In this document: positions 63,380 through 64,000 of the stretch, in pieces | Layout of the letters: each line of letters begins with the position of its first letter | Numbering within the stretch: the stretch's first letter is position 1 | Source: Polytrichum commune | Taxonomy: Eukaryota > Streptophyta > Polytrichopsida > Polytrichales > Polytrichaceae | Length of the DNA stretch: 64,000 nt | Direction: 5' to 3' | Assembly: GCA_950295325.1 (NCBI GenBank) | Contig: OX485806.1 | Span: forward strand, 4,774,001-4,838,000 | Translations under genes and position numbers: made by a program | The notes under the pieces: generated by a model | Seen by the model: the letters and a program-made list of their open reading frames with translations, nothing else | Database searches by the model: none | What the model was told of the DNA's origin: nothing

Positions 63380-64000
63380 TCCATAAGAATCGATCGACCC
63401 TCACTTGACCACACATAATCCTAGCAATTCCCCTCTTAATATTTTCACTTGTCTTGGTGTGGTTATAATTTTTTTTAGGAGGTGAGGAAAAGAACCTGCA
63501 AGCCCACTTAGGTGAAAGAATCCCAATAGGGGATAGGCATGTTCATGTTAATTTTTTGGTTAAGTCGGAGCATCACCTCCGCACCTTCCCGCAAATTAAC
63601 ACTCACCACAATACCGATTGTGAGGGGGTGACCTTCCGAGTAGATTATGTTAAAAGTCGAGGCTTCACCCTTCAACTTCTCACACCATCCACAATTCGGG
63701 AATTACCCTCTACAACGGATAACAACAATCACGAGTACAAAAGGCATTCCTTAATTAGTTAATGAGTTCACTTTGAAGAAATAAACATACCTTGAGCAAT
63801 CGCATCCCCCTGTGAGTTAACACTCCCCTCAATCGTGACTCAATGTAACAACACCATAAACTTTGTGAAATATTAATTTAATCTAGAGCATGAAATGACA
63901 ACTCCCAAAACTTTGAGACTCACCCCGAGGTGAGTGTCAAAGTTCAATGTCCTAAGGTGAATTTACCCTCTAATGTTTTAATGAGCTACTCGGTTATAGG
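63380..64000 (-). other. Leader of element C, running out of the window
   Basis: Upstream of gag on the minus strand; no LTR border or primer site was found before the window end. A plus-strand frame at 63556-63762 has no domain. Confidence 0.4.

Noticed and set aside
63556-63762. Short plus-strand frame in the leader of element C
   Set aside because: No domain and opposite to the element's transcription.
1-64000. tRNA, rRNA or other structural RNA genes
   Set aside because: No cloverleaf with A/B boxes or rRNA-like segment was recognised by eye; only primer-site complements of tRNA ends were found.

Overview
This 64 kb window is almost entirely nested transposable elements. It is eukaryotic: GT-AG introns, plant-type Ty3/gypsy polyproteins, a chromodomain-type Ty3 element with an initiator-Met PBS, APE-type LINEs and a Mutator-like SWIM transposase. 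A Ty3 element carrying a cytosine-C5 DNA methyltransferase, together with an amino-methyltransferase-like gene, suggests a streptophyte outside the seed plants (alga, bryophyte, lycophyte or fern). The species cannot be fixed from the sequence, and no ordinary housekeeping gene was recognised.

Layout. 1-1465: spliced remnant of a beta-class amino-methyltransferase-like gene. 2453-4231: chromovirus fragment closed by inverted LTR ends. 4233-18663: very large Ty3 element (called T here) with a duplicated leader ORF, gag-protease, RT-RNase H, then a tandem array of integrase zinc-binding modules with no integrase core, then a duplicated coiled-coil region and a ~2.3 kb LTR. 18664-22027: LINE-1 (this window's first LINE, minus strand). 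22561-27350: Mutator-like transposase pseudogene plus a small companion ORF (minus). 27790-28507: cryptic gene with three phase-0 exons. 28560-29232: G-rich tandem repeats. 29233-44850: Ty3 element A (minus), broken up by LTRs of one hairpin-rich chromovirus family (one near-complete element, two solo LTRs with exact 5-bp target duplications, one truncated LTR). 44851-46996: LINE-2 (minus). 46997-55625: Ty3 element M, encoding gag, protease and a full cytosine-C5 DNA methyltransferase in one frame, followed by a UAG in a CARYYA readthrough context and then RT-RNase H-integrase. 55626-57078: LTR. 57140-63379: intact 2079-codon gag-pol of Ty3 element C (minus), whose leader runs off the window.

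Most notable: (1) the DNA methyltransferase inside the gag-protease ORF of element M, with motifs intact, in frame with pol across one probably leaky stop; (2) the repeated integrase HHCC-like modules of element T in place of a DDE core. Two further methyltransferase-like pieces (start of window; LINE-2 C-terminus) are more speculative. Target duplications and interruptions give a partial order: LINE-2 is oldest, element A and element M inserted into it, and chromovirus LTRs inserted into element A.
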